Shown here piece after piece: positions 34,677-43,455 of a stretch of 64,000 nt of DNA. How positions within the stretch are numbered: position 1 is the stretch's first letter; each line of letters opens with the position of its first letter. The position numbers and the translations under genes were made by a program. The stretch comes from Ruegeria sp. HKCCSA071 (GTDB lineage Bacteria > Pseudomonadota > Alphaproteobacteria > Rhodobacterales > Rhodobacteraceae). Under the pieces are notes generated by a model, which worked only from the letters and a program-made list of their open reading frames with translations, did no database searches and had not been told where the DNA came from. The DNA lies in assembly GCF_017872555.1 (NCBI RefSeq), contig NZ_JAEDOX010000001.1:1-64000 (forward strand), written 5' to 3'.

Positions 34677-36826
34677 AGGCGCAGACCCGGTGTGTCGGTC
34701 AGCTGGCCAATGATCATTGCCGGATATCCCGCGTCCAGAAGATCTTGCAGAAGGGTTTCGGCATCCTTCGCATTCACGGCGGCCAATAAACCCCCGGCTG
34801 TTTGCGGATCAAAAAGCAGTGCCGCCTTGCGCCCGGACGGAAGATTGGGCGCAATCGCGCTGTTGTCGGTGAAAATCGTTGACCGGACCCCCTGATCAGT
34901 CAGGGCAAGCGCACCGTCCATCACATTTACCGCGTCCAGATCAAGCGTGGCGCCGCAATGAGATGCGTCGCAGATGCCTTGCAGATGCCCGGCCAAACCA
35001 AACCCGGTCACGTCGGTCATCGCATGGGCGTTGGCCAAAATGCGGGCTGCATTGCCTTGGGGCTGTGTCATATGTTTGTAGGCTGCCGCGACCCAGGCCC
35101 CCTCGGCAAGACCGGCCATTTCCGCCGCCATCAGAACACCGCTTCCCAAGGGTTTGGTCAGGATCAGACGGTCCCCCGGCTGACCACCCGCCAATGTAAT
35201 CGGGGTAGCTTCGCACAGGCCGGTCAACGTGAAACCGACCGTCATCTCGTCGCCCATTGAGCTGTGCCCGCCGACGATTTCCGCGCCCGCATCGCGCATG
35301 ACGTCACTCGCGACGGACATGATTTCGGACATTGTGCGGCTTTGCAGGGCGGCAGACATGCGTGGCAGGATGATCGTTGCCGTGGCCGCCTGAGGTGCGG
35401 CCCCCATGGCCCAGATATCCCCCAGGGCGTGAACGGCGGCGATACGCGTCATAAGTGCGGGATCGTTGGTGAAAGCCCTCAGATGGTCGGATGTCATGAC
35501 TTGCTGCGTCCCGCCCGTTTGCAAAAGCGCGGCATCGTCGCCGGGCAGGGGGGTGACGTCGGTACGAGTAGGGGCGGGGAGGGATTTCAGGGCGATCTGC
35601 AATGCGTCGCGCCCGACCTTTGCTCCGCATCCGCCGCACATGGGCTTTTCACCCAAAACCCCATCAAGCCCGGCGGCCCGGTTGCGCGGCAGAGCGGGTG
35701 GTGTCATTTGCGGCAGGTCGCGAAACTTGTTCATGAAGGTCTGGTCGATATGGTTCTTCCATGTCCACATCAACGGGCCGCTGAACGATGTTCCCAAACG
35801 CTCGGCCAGTGCTGACTTGCCGCCCAGTGAGATCAGTTTGAGATAGTCTTTTTGCGGTGTGTATTTTTGCATCCGCCCCGCGCCGAGCGCTGCGCGCAGA
35901 TTTTCGAACAATATTGGCGCTTCGCGCACCGCATAAACGCCAGCCTTCGGTCTGGGGTTGTCCGAAAGATGGGCGCAATCCCCGGCGGCAAACACAGCCG
36001 GATCACTGGATTGCAGGTAGCTGTTTACGCGGATGTATCCGTCATGAAGGTCAAGCCCTGTGTTTGCAATCCAGTCATGGGCGCGTGCTCCGGCGGCACC
36101 GGTTACGAAACCAGCCGGAATTGTGCGCCCGTCCTGTAGTTCCACGTGATCCTGCCCGATCTGGGCGATTACCGCGTTTTCGATCACCTCCACGCCAAGG
36201 TCATGCATCGCAATCCGGATTGTTGCCGCCGCCTTGGGTTTGGTTGCAGTCAGGGCCGAGGCACTATCGATCAGGGTAATCTGTGCCGCCCGCCCTCTGG
36301 CTTTCAACGCGTGCGCCATCGCCATGACCAGTTCGACGCCCGCGACGCCGCCACCGATCACAGCGACCGAGGCCGGCCCTTGACCCTTTAGATACTCGGC
36401 CCATTTTGCGGCAAGGGGTCCCAACGGCTTGGCTGGCACTGCATATTCCGCAAAGCCCGGCAGGGCGGGCATGTCCGACGTGATCCCTACATTGACCGAA
36501 GCCACGTCGAAGCCTACCGGAGGATGCCCGGGGACGTGCACTTCATGTGTTTCGGTGTCGATGCCATTGACCGCACCCAAGATCACTCGCGCACCTGCGA
36601 AACGGGCCAGTCTGACAAGATCGATATCCAGCTCCCACCGGTCGTAATGTCCGGCGACATATCCGGGCAACATCCCGGAATAGGGGGCAGTGGGGCCGGG
36701 GTTGATCACGGTTACCCGCGCGCCGGGCAAAGGGTTCATTCCCCATTTGCGCAGCAGCAGGGCATGGGTGTGGCCGCCGCCAATTAAAACCAGATCTCGG
36801 GTCAGGGGCAGCGGAGATGTGTGCAT
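34667..36826 (-). CDS. selD: Flavoprotein-SelD fusion: selenide, water dikinase with N-terminal NADH-dehydrogenase-like domain
   Basis: A 719-residue fusion. Residues 1-370 form a pyridine-nucleotide-disulfide-type flavoprotein with an FAD loop (LIGGGHTHALLL, 14-25) and an NAD loop (VIGGGVAGVE, 156-165) plus the VFAAGDCAHL C-terminal FAD motif. Residues about 395-719 are SelD: MCGGCGAKVG (Cys397, Cys400, Lys403), PLPGDDAAL and DPQTAGGLL. SelD makes selenophosphate from selenide and ATP. Here the Sec/Cys position is Cys. The start at 36826 (MHTSPLPLTR) lies five bases after the mrpG stop, without a clear Shine-Dalgarno; the upstream extension is inside mrpG. Confidence 0.9.
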   Translation of the reverse strand: MHTSPLPLTRDLVLIGGGHTHALLLRKWGMNPLPGARVTVINPGPTAPYSGMLPGYVAGHYDRWELDIDLVRLARFAGARVILGAVNGIDTETHEVHVPGHPPVGFDVASVNVGITSDMPALPGFAEYAVPAKPLGPLAAKWAEYLKGQGPASVAVIGGGVAGVELVMAMAHALKARGRAAQITLIDSASALTATKPKAAATIRIAMHDLGVEVIENAVIAQIGQDHVELQDGRTIPAGFVTGAAGARAHDWIANTGLDLHDGYIRVNSYLQSSDPAVFAAGDCAHLSDNPRPKAGVYAVREAPILFENLRAALGAGRMQKYTPQKDYLKLISLGGKSALAERLGTSFSGPLMWTWKNHIDQTFMNKFRDLPQMTPPALPRNRAAGLDGVLGEKPMCGGCGAKVGRDALQIALKSLPAPTRTDVTPLPGDDAALLQTGGTQQVMTSDHLRAFTNDPALMTRIAAVHALGDIWAMGAAPQAATATIILPRMSAALQSRTMSEIMSVASDVMRDAGAEIVGGHSSMGDEMTVGFTLTGLCEATPITLAGGQPGDRLILTKPLGSGVLMAAEMAGLAEGAWVAAAYKHMTQPQGNAARILANAHAMTDVTGFGLAGHLQGICDASHCGATLDLDAVNVMDGALALTDQGVRSTIFTDNSAIAPNLPSGRKAALLFDPQTAGGLLAAVNAKDAETLLQDLLDAGYPAMIIGQLTDTPGLRLQS

Positions 36827-36831
36827 TTGAG

Positions 36832-37218
36832 TTAATTCGCGCTGTGGTCCGGAACATCCTCGACCTGCTCGACCGCGTGGGTGGCCCAAAGCTCATCCTC
36901 GCCAGCATCGGGCAGGTCACTGGGAAGTTCATGACGGTGAATGTGCCATTTTGCAATGAACAGGGCCGTGATCGGAGCCGTCAGGAATAAAAACAGCGTG
37001 ATCAGAAGCTCGTGCAGCGACAGTTTGCCTTCCAGCAGAACGGAATGGGTGATCGAAGCCAGCAACACCCCGCCCACCCCCAAAGTAGTCGCCTTGGTCG
37101 GCGCATGAAGGCGGGACATAGGGTCATTAAGCTTGATCATGCCGAAGGATCCGACAAACCCAAAAATACCCGAGACTATCAGGAAAATGGCGATCAGAAG
37201 CTCTGCAATGAATGTCAT
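36832..37218 (-). CDS. mrpG: Na+/H+ antiporter subunit G
   Basis: A 128-residue subunit of the multi-gene Mrp cation/proton antiporter in the inner membrane. Three hydrophobic spans are visible (FIAELLIAIFLIVSGIFGFVG, GVGGVLLASITHSVL, LLITLFLFLTAPITALFIA), with the family motif DPMSRLHAPTKATTLG between the first two. The start at 37218 has GAGGGCGAT directly before it; a 23-codon upstream extension is unsupported. It lies seven bases after mrpF and is the last Mrp gene; selD follows on the same strand. Confidence 0.9.
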   Translation of the reverse strand: MTFIAELLIAIFLIVSGIFGFVGSFGMIKLNDPMSRLHAPTKATTLGVGGVLLASITHSVLLEGKLSLHELLITLFLFLTAPITALFIAKWHIHRHELPSDLPDAGEDELWATHAVEQVEDVPDHSAN

Positions 37219-37225
37219 ATCGCCC

Positions 37226-37495
37226 TCATTCGATGATATTTCCGCGCAGCATGAAACGCGCATATGCGACGGTTGAAACGAAGCCAAGCATCGCGATGAT
37301 CATGGCCGCTTCAAAGAAAATCTCGGTCCCTTTTGAAAGGCCATAAAGTATCATCAGGGCAATCGTGTTGATGACCATTGTATCCAGGGCCAGAACCCGG
37401 GTCCCAACGCCGTCCGCGGTGATGATCCGCCACAGACACATCATGATCGCCGCGCCAAAACAGGCAAATGCAAAGTAGATAGCGTATTCGATCAT
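37226..37495 (-). CDS. mrpF: Na+/H+ antiporter subunit F
   Basis: An 89-residue Mrp subunit with three membrane spans. Family features include FAFACFGAAIMMCLWRIITADG followed by VLALDTMVINTIALMILYG, the span holding the conserved Asp. It overlaps mrpE by four bases (ATGA) and is followed by mrpG after seven bases. The small subunits F and G are needed for assembly and activity of the Mrp complex in studied systems. Confidence 0.91.
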   Translation of the reverse strand: MIEYAIYFAFACFGAAIMMCLWRIITADGVGTRVLALDTMVINTIALMILYGLSKGTEIFFEAAMIIAMLGFVSTVAYARFMLRGNIIE

Positions 37496-37992
37496 TCGAA
37501 AATCTCCTTCAGGCGACGTTCATAGCGCTGCTTGATTTCGTCGCGCACCTGATCCGGGTTTGGTGCATCCAGGCAATGGACCAGCAGATTGTGCCCCTGT
37601 GCCGACAGGTCGCAACTGACGGTGCCGGGTGTCATCGTGATGGTCCCGGCCAGCACGGTTATGGCTTCGGGTGTCCGAAGCTCCAGTGGAATGCACACCC
37701 AGTTGGGCCGCCGGTCTTCATTGCGTTTGAACAGGACGATGCGGGCCACGGTCACATTCGCGACGACAATATCCCACAGCACTACGATCATGTACTCGGC
37801 GACCATTGGCCAGTTGCGCAGCTTGGGCCTGTCGGGCCAGTAGGGTTGTGTGACAAAGGGAATGATGATCCCAAGGATCAGGCCAAAGACCAGAGAATTC
37901 AGCGACGGCTTGTTCGCCAGCAGGATCCAGACGATCGTCAACAAAATGGTCAGGTGAGGGTGCGGAAATATCCGGTGTAGCAGTTTCATCAT
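37492..37992 (-). CDS. mrpE: Na+/H+ antiporter subunit E
   Basis: A 166-residue Mrp subunit. Two N-terminal membrane spans (LTILLTIVWILLANKP and LVFGLILGIIIPFV) are followed by a hydrophilic domain with ITMTPGTVSCDLSAQGHNLLVHCLDAP, the recognised MrpE signature TPGT. The start overlaps the mrpD stop as ATGA; a second Met follows immediately. Confidence 0.9.
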   Translation of the reverse strand: MMKLLHRIFPHPHLTILLTIVWILLANKPSLNSLVFGLILGIIIPFVTQPYWPDRPKLRNWPMVAEYMIVVLWDIVVANVTVARIVLFKRNEDRRPNWVCIPLELRTPEAITVLAGTITMTPGTVSCDLSAQGHNLLVHCLDAPNPDQVRDEIKQRYERRLKEIFE

Positions 37993-39533
37993 TCGGCCCC
38001 TCCCAATACGGCAGAGATGTAGTTTTCAGGCGCAAACAGCTGCTCTGCGGTTTGGCTTGTATATTCCAGCGCAGGGCCCGCGAACAATGTCAGCAGGATC
38101 AGGCCGGCTACTGCGCCGAAAACGGCGGTAAAGGCAAGACCCGGTTGCGGTTCCGGTGCGACCGGTTCAGGGGCAGCCTCGTTTTCCGCAGGCATCTCTA
38201 TTGGAACAGCCTGAGTGTCGTGGCTTTTCCAGAAGATCAATGTCCCGGCTCTGGCCAGCCCGATAATTGTGACGAAAGAGCTGATCAGAATCACGGCCCA
38301 GACCATCGTGGCATCGGAAGCATCGCGCGAGGCGTCCAGCACAAGCAGCTTGCCAATAAATCCGGACAACGGCGGCATTCCCGCCATTGCAATCGCCCCC
38401 ACGAAGAACAGCGCGGACACCAGCCCGCTTTGCGGCATGGGGGGCGTTGGTGCGATGGCCCCGCCCCGCCGCGCCATCACCAGATCGGCAACCAGGAACA
38501 GCAGGGCTGTCGCTAGTGTCGAATGGAACACATAGTACAGCGCTGCGGCTGTAGCGTCAGGCGTGAATTGCGAGATTGCGATCAACAGGGTGCCCATGGA
38601 TGCAATCGCGCAGAACGCCACCATGCGGGCGATATGTTTTGACCCCAGAATGCCGATAGTCCCGACAGCCAAAGTGACAAGCGCAGCAGGTTGCAACCAC
38701 TCACCCGCCAGACCCTCTGTCGCTGCGACATCGGGGCCAAAGGCCAGTGTGAACATCCGCAGAATCGAGTAAGCCCCGACCTTTGTCATGATTGCAAACA
38801 GGGCCGCGACGGGCATTGGCGCATTGGCATAGCTGGCAGGTAGCCAGAAATGCAGGGGCAGAACGGCGGCCTTGATGCAAAAGACCAAAAGCAAAAGGAC
38901 TGCGCCAACCCGCAACAATGCCGTATCCTCGGCCGGGATTTCGGCAACCCTTGTGGCGATATCCGCCATGTTCAGTGTCCCGGTCACGCCATAGATCGTG
39001 CCCAACGCAAACAGGAACAAAGTCGATCCCAACAGGTTGTAAGCCACATATTGTACACCCGCCTTCAACCGTACCGCACCGCCACCATGGGTCATCAGAC
39101 CGTAAGAGGCGATCAGCAGAACTTCAAAAAACACGAAAAGGTTAAAGGCATCTCCGGTCAGAAATGCGCCGCAGACACCCATAAGCTGAAAATGGAACAG
39201 GGCGTGGAAGTGTTTGCCCCTATCATCCCAGCCCGAAGCTATTGCATAGAGGACAATCGGTAAGGCCAGCAGCGCGGTTAGTAGAACCATCATGGCCGAC
39301 ATTCGATCCAGTACCATGACAATGCCAAACGGGGCAGGCCAGTCACCAAGTTCGTAAACCTGAATATCTCCACCCGAAGCCTGAGCTGTGATTGTCAGGG
39401 CGATACCCAACAGGGCTACAACACCGGCAACGGAAAAGATGCGCTGCAGGTCCAAATGGTATCGCAAAACCATGATGCTAAACGGAGCCAGGATCGCGGG
39501 CAGGACGATCGGCGCAACGATCCAGTGGTTCAT
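37989..39533 (-). CDS. mrpD: Na+/H+ antiporter subunit D
   Basis: A 514-residue membrane protein homologous to the NuoM/N proton-pumping subunits of respiratory complex I. The Proton_antipo_M core is seen in GVCGAFLTGDAFNLFVFFEVLLIASYGLM (with the conserved Glu), KAAVLPLHFWLPASYANAPMPVAAL and LVSALFFVGAIAMAGMPPLSGFIGK. About 14 spans are predicted by eye. It overlaps mrpC and mrpE by four bases each. Confidence 0.93.
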   Translation of the reverse strand: MNHWIVAPIVLPAILAPFSIMVLRYHLDLQRIFSVAGVVALLGIALTITAQASGGDIQVYELGDWPAPFGIVMVLDRMSAMMVLLTALLALPIVLYAIASGWDDRGKHFHALFHFQLMGVCGAFLTGDAFNLFVFFEVLLIASYGLMTHGGGAVRLKAGVQYVAYNLLGSTLFLFALGTIYGVTGTLNMADIATRVAEIPAEDTALLRVGAVLLLLVFCIKAAVLPLHFWLPASYANAPMPVAALFAIMTKVGAYSILRMFTLAFGPDVAATEGLAGEWLQPAALVTLAVGTIGILGSKHIARMVAFCAIASMGTLLIAISQFTPDATAAALYYVFHSTLATALLFLVADLVMARRGGAIAPTPPMPQSGLVSALFFVGAIAMAGMPPLSGFIGKLLVLDASRDASDATMVWAVILISSFVTIIGLARAGTLIFWKSHDTQAVPIEMPAENEAAPEPVAPEPQPGLAFTAVFGAVAGLILLTLFAGPALEYTSQTAEQLFAPENYISAVLGGAE

Positions 39534-39889
39534 GCGTCTTCTCCCGCGGCATCCACGCTGTCCTGCGCTGTCATGTCGATATGGTCATCCTTGGAGGACA
39601 GGTACGCGCTGAGCGAAATCATCACGATCACCGCGGTCATTCCAAAGGAAATTACAATCGCGGTCAGCACCAGCGCCTGTGGCAGAGGATCGGTATAAGC
39701 GACGTCCTTGTATTTGTTCAGAACCGGCGGGGCGTTCAGCGCAAGGCGCCCGGTCGCGAACAGGAACACGTTGACCGCGTAAGTAATCAGCGACAAGCCC
39801 AGAATGACAGGGAACGTCCGGCGGCGCAGGATCAGGAATATTCCGGCTGCGGTCAAGATACCGACGGCAGAGGCTACGAGCGCTTCCAT
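39530..39889 (-). CDS. mrpC: Na+/H+ antiporter subunit C
   Basis: A 119-residue NuoK-like subunit with three spans. AGIFLILRRRTFPVILGLSLITYAVNVFLFATG is typical of MrpC, and DPLPQALVLTAIVISFGMTAV is its third-span signature. The start at 39889 (MEALVASAVG) overlaps the mrpA stop as TGATG; the longer in-frame extension is inside mrpA. It overlaps mrpD by four bases. Confidence 0.92.
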   Translation of the reverse strand: MEALVASAVGILTAAGIFLILRRRTFPVILGLSLITYAVNVFLFATGRLALNAPPVLNKYKDVAYTDPLPQALVLTAIVISFGMTAVIVMISLSAYLSSKDDHIDMTAQDSVDAAGEDA

Positions 39890-42759
39890 CAGGCCTGCTC
39901 CTTCTCTTGTTCTTGTTCCGGTGGAGAGTCCCGCAGGGGATTGATATCCATCGGAAATTCCTGTGCCATTCCGGGTTGCCATGCAAAGCGGGACAGGCTG
40001 TCGAGCGCCAGCATGACCGCGCCCAGAACCGCAAGGAACACGCCCGTGTCAAACAGCATGGCGGTGGCCCATTCGAATTCCTCAAGCGGGGGCCAGTGGA
40101 GATAGCCGAAATCACTGGTCAAGAAGGGGCGTTCATTGAACCAGGCGCCCAGACCCGTTGCTGCGGCGATCAGAACGCCCCAGCCAATGGTGCCGTGGTA
40201 ATAAAACCGCTGCCGTTCAATCGCCCAAGTATAGCCGCTGGCCATGTATTGCATCAGATAGGCGATGGCGACGATCAGCCCGGCGATAAATCCGCCGCCT
40301 GGCTGGTTGTGCCCACGGAAGAAAATATAAGCCCCGACCATCAGCGCAATCGGCATCATCACGCGGGTCGCCACAACCATCATCAGCGGGTGTGAATCAC
40401 CGGACTGTGGCCAGTGCGGTTTGCGATTCAGCAGGTAACTGCGGACATTGGTGCTTAACACGGATTCCGTCAGCGCAAAGATAATCAGCGCGGCAATGCC
40501 CAGCACGATGATCTCGCCAAACGTATCAAAACCCCGGAAGTCGACGAGGATCACGTTGACCACATTGGTGCCGCCACCGCCCTTGTAGGAATTGGCCAGA
40601 TGGAATTCTGAAATCGTTGGGAATGCAAAATCGCGCATCATCATCGCGTAGACCAGCGCGCCAGTACCAAGACCGGCAATGACGGAAATCGCGGCATCCC
40701 GCCATCGCCGCGCCGCGCTGCTGTCCCACGGTGTCTCGGTCGGCAGGAAGTTCAGCGACAGCAACAAAAGGATCATTGTCACCACCTCGACCGAGATTTG
40801 CGTCAGGGCAAGATCTGGGGCCGAGAGATAGTTGAAGGCAACCGAAACGATCAGGCCGACGACACCGATCAGCACCAGTGACAACAGGCGATTCCGATGG
40901 AACCACATGATGCCCAGCGTTGCGCCCACCAGACAGATCCAGCCGATGATCGGAATGATCTGCGCTGGCAGCGGAACGCGGGTTTCCACACCGATGGTTC
41001 CCGTCGAATAGGCGTAATAACCAAGGCCCACGGTGAAGGCCACGAAGATGATCGCATAGCGGCTGAGAACACCGTTATGCATCTCATCGGTGATCCAGCG
41101 GCTTAGCCTGGTCAGCGCGTCGATGATCGCCTCAAAGATTACCTTGGCCTCGGGCCGGGGCAGGGCATTCCAGACCTGCTCGCCGCGTTTGTGCAGCGCC
41201 AGCAGGAACAGGCCACCCAATGTCGCAACAACCGACATGTAAAGTGCGGGCGTGAAGCCATGCCACAGTTTGAGCGAGTAATACGGCAGCTTCTCGCCGC
41301 CTATCACCGCGCTGGTAACCACGGCGATCAGCGGGCCAACGAGTGCTGCGGAATTCAGGCCGATCAGGACGACCAGCACCACCAGCAATGCGGGTGCCAG
41401 CCACAGCCCAACAGGCGGATCATGCGGATGGGTGGGATAGTCTTCGCGCTGGGCTCCAAGGAAAACATGGCTGACGAAGCGGAAAGAATAAGCGGCCGAA
41501 AACAGCGCTGCCAAAAGTGCCAGCCCCGGAACCAGATAATGTGAATGCAACCAGGTGGTATGCACAGTCTCTTCCAGCATCATCTCTTTCGACAAAAAGC
41601 CATTCAGCGGCGGCAGACCCGCCATGGAAAGGGCTGCGATGGTGCCGATGGTAAAGGTGATCGGCATCAGGTGGCGCAGGCCACCCAGCCGTTTCAGGTT
41701 CCGCGTACCGGTCTCGTGATCCACGATTCCGGCGGTCATGAACAGGGCGGCCTTGAAGGTCGCATGGTTGATGATGTGGAAAATGGCGGCCACGGCGGCA
41801 ATTTTAGTGCCAAAGCCCAACAGCATGGTGATCAGGCCCAGATGGGATACGGTCGAAAAGGCCAGCAGCGCCTTCAGGTCATCTTTGAACAGCGCGATGA
41901 CCGCACCCAGCAGCATGGTGATCAGACCAGTTGTGGCCACGATGTAGAACCAGGCATCTGTTCCCGCCAGAACCGGCCACATCCGCGCCATCAGGAACAG
42001 ACCGGCCTTCACCATGGTGGCCGAATGCAGATAGGCCGATACCGGCGTCGGCGCGGCCATGGCATGGGGCAGCCAGAAGTGAAACGGGAACTGTGCCGAC
42101 TTGGTGAAAGCGCCCAGCAGGATCAGGATCAACGCCGGCAGGTAGTAGGGGGACGCCTGTATCAGCGCCTTGTTCTGCAAAATGACACTCAGGTCATAAG
42201 ATCCAACGATATTGCCGAGGATCAGCATCCCGGCGATCATCGCCAACCCGCCCGAGCCGGTGACGGCCAAAGCCATGCGCGCGCCCTGTCGGCCATCGGG
42301 CAGATGTTTCCAATAGCCGATCAACAGGAATGAGCTGAGCGATGTAAGTTCCCAGAAAACAATTAAAAGTAGGATGTTGTCGGACAGGACAATACCAACC
42401 ATCGCCCCCTGAAACAGCAGCAGGTAGGTATAGAACTGTCCCATCGGATCTTCGCGCGACAGGTAGAACCGTGCGTAGAGAATGATGAGCAATCCAATGA
42501 CAAGGATCAGCAAAGCGAAAAGAAATCCCAGCCCGTCCAGCATGAAATTCGCGTTCAGGCCCAATCTCGGTATCCAATCAAACCGGGCGGTCACGACGTC
42601 TCCACGCATGACCGAAGGGATGTGGATCAGCAGCCCCATCAGGGCCAGAAATGTGGTCAACCCGGCTGCGGACGCGGCGGCATTTCGGCCCGCGCGGATC
42701 AGCAGTGCGGGAAATACAGCACCAAGGAAGGGAAGGGCCGCAATAAGGAATAGGGACAA
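39889..42759 (-). CDS. mrpA: Na+/H+ antiporter subunit A/B fusion
   Basis: A 956-residue membrane protein combining MrpA with an MrpB-type C-terminal domain, the group common in alphaproteobacteria (PhaAB type). The NuoL-like core (about 60-440) has FWELTSLSSFLLIGYW, SAQFPFHFWLPHAMAAPTPVSAYLHSATMVKAG and MAGLPPLNGFLSKE; residues about 640-780 form the MrpA-specific extension, and the C-terminal part contains YIFFRGHNQPGGGFIAGL of MrpB. I start it at TTG 42759 (reads SLFLIAALPFLGAV) with GGAG at eight bases; 57 upstream in-frame codons look non-coding. First gene of the operon. Confidence 0.93.
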   Translation of the reverse strand: MSLFLIAALPFLGAVFPALLIRAGRNAAASAAGLTTFLALMGLLIHIPSVMRGDVVTARFDWIPRLGLNANFMLDGLGFLFALLILVIGLLIILYARFYLSREDPMGQFYTYLLLFQGAMVGIVLSDNILLLIVFWELTSLSSFLLIGYWKHLPDGRQGARMALAVTGSGGLAMIAGMLILGNIVGSYDLSVILQNKALIQASPYYLPALILILLGAFTKSAQFPFHFWLPHAMAAPTPVSAYLHSATMVKAGLFLMARMWPVLAGTDAWFYIVATTGLITMLLGAVIALFKDDLKALLAFSTVSHLGLITMLLGFGTKIAAVAAIFHIINHATFKAALFMTAGIVDHETGTRNLKRLGGLRHLMPITFTIGTIAALSMAGLPPLNGFLSKEMMLEETVHTTWLHSHYLVPGLALLAALFSAAYSFRFVSHVFLGAQREDYPTHPHDPPVGLWLAPALLVVLVVLIGLNSAALVGPLIAVVTSAVIGGEKLPYYSLKLWHGFTPALYMSVVATLGGLFLLALHKRGEQVWNALPRPEAKVIFEAIIDALTRLSRWITDEMHNGVLSRYAIIFVAFTVGLGYYAYSTGTIGVETRVPLPAQIIPIIGWICLVGATLGIMWFHRNRLLSLVLIGVVGLIVSVAFNYLSAPDLALTQISVEVVTMILLLLSLNFLPTETPWDSSAARRWRDAAISVIAGLGTGALVYAMMMRDFAFPTISEFHLANSYKGGGGTNVVNVILVDFRGFDTFGEIIVLGIAALIIFALTESVLSTNVRSYLLNRKPHWPQSGDSHPLMMVVATRVMMPIALMVGAYIFFRGHNQPGGGFIAGLIVAIAYLMQYMASGYTWAIERQRFYYHGTIGWGVLIAAATGLGAWFNERPFLTSDFGYLHWPPLEEFEWATAMLFDTGVFLAVLGAVMLALDSLSRFAWQPGMAQEFPMDINPLRDSPPEQEQEKEQA

Positions 42760-42860
42760 GTGCGATACTCCGGTCTGGGCGGTCAGGGTGAGGTCAATTT
42801 TGTAAGGATATTTTGCCGACTGTCCAGAGATGGCAACTTTTTTGCCGGGCTCCAATGGAT

Positions 42861-42876
42861 CACCAATGCATTGGTG
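42861..42876. promoter_or_regulatory. 16-bp perfect palindrome CACCAATGCATTGGTG
   Basis: A perfect 16-bp palindrome lies in the 222-bp divergent region between mrpA (start 42759) and the rhodanese gene (start 42982), with an 8-bp CATTAATG palindrome shortly after it. Its symmetry and location about 100 bp from either gene suggest an operator controlling the antiporter operon, the rhodanese-esterase pair, or both. No regulator can be named. Confidence 0.5.
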
Positions 42877-42981
42877 GCATTGCGCATTAATGACGCGATC
42901 TTGATCTGCAAGCTGTGTTTCACCGCGCAACTTGCTGTCTGGTTGTGATAGAACCAGTGTCAGCGAACAGGAGGCTGAGGT

Positions 42982-43455
42982 GTGGCCGAAAAAATGAAAC
43001 GATCCCGACGGTGGCTATTGATTGGTGGCGGTGCCGCGATTGCTGCCGGGTTTGCGATCAGGCAATACAGACTGATCCCCGAGGATCACAGCGGCGGCCG
43101 GATCAGTGTGGCCGACGCCCATGAGCAGGCTGTGGACGGGCGCGTTCTGCTGGTTGATATCCGCACACCGCGCGAGTGGCGCGCCTCGGGAATTGGCGAG
43201 GGCGCGGTACCGCTGGATATGCGGCGCGAGGATTTCGTCGACGTTCTGACACAAATGACCGGTGGTGATCAGGCTGTTCCCGTGGCGCTGATTTGCGCCC
43301 GAGGGGTGCGGTCCGCGCGCCTCAGCAATCGTTTGATTGAAGCCGGATTCACAAATATCATCGACGTACCCGAGGGAATGTTGGGCTCGGCGGCCGGGCC
43401 AGGATGGGTAAGGGCCGGTTTGCCGGTTCGCAGATTCATTGAGGATGCGGGATGA
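42982..43455 (+). CDS. Membrane-anchored rhodanese-like protein
   Basis: A 157-residue protein with a short basic N-terminus and one membrane span or signal anchor (about 11-25, WLLIGGGAAIAAGFAI), followed by a single rhodanese domain: VLLVDIRTPREWRASGIGEGA and the active loop ALICARGVRSAR with the catalytic Cys. Sulfur transfer or thiosulfate chemistry in the periplasm is likely; the partner is unknown. I choose GTG at 42982 because AGGAGG sits seven bases upstream; the first ATG is four codons further in. It overlaps the next gene by four bases. Confidence 0.82.
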   Translation: MAEKMKRSRRWLLIGGGAAIAAGFAIRQYRLIPEDHSGGRISVADAHEQAVDGRVLLVDIRTPREWRASGIGEGAVPLDMRREDFVDVLTQMTGGDQAVPVALICARGVRSARLSNRLIEAGFTNIIDVPEGMLGSAAGPGWVRAGLPVRRFIEDAG

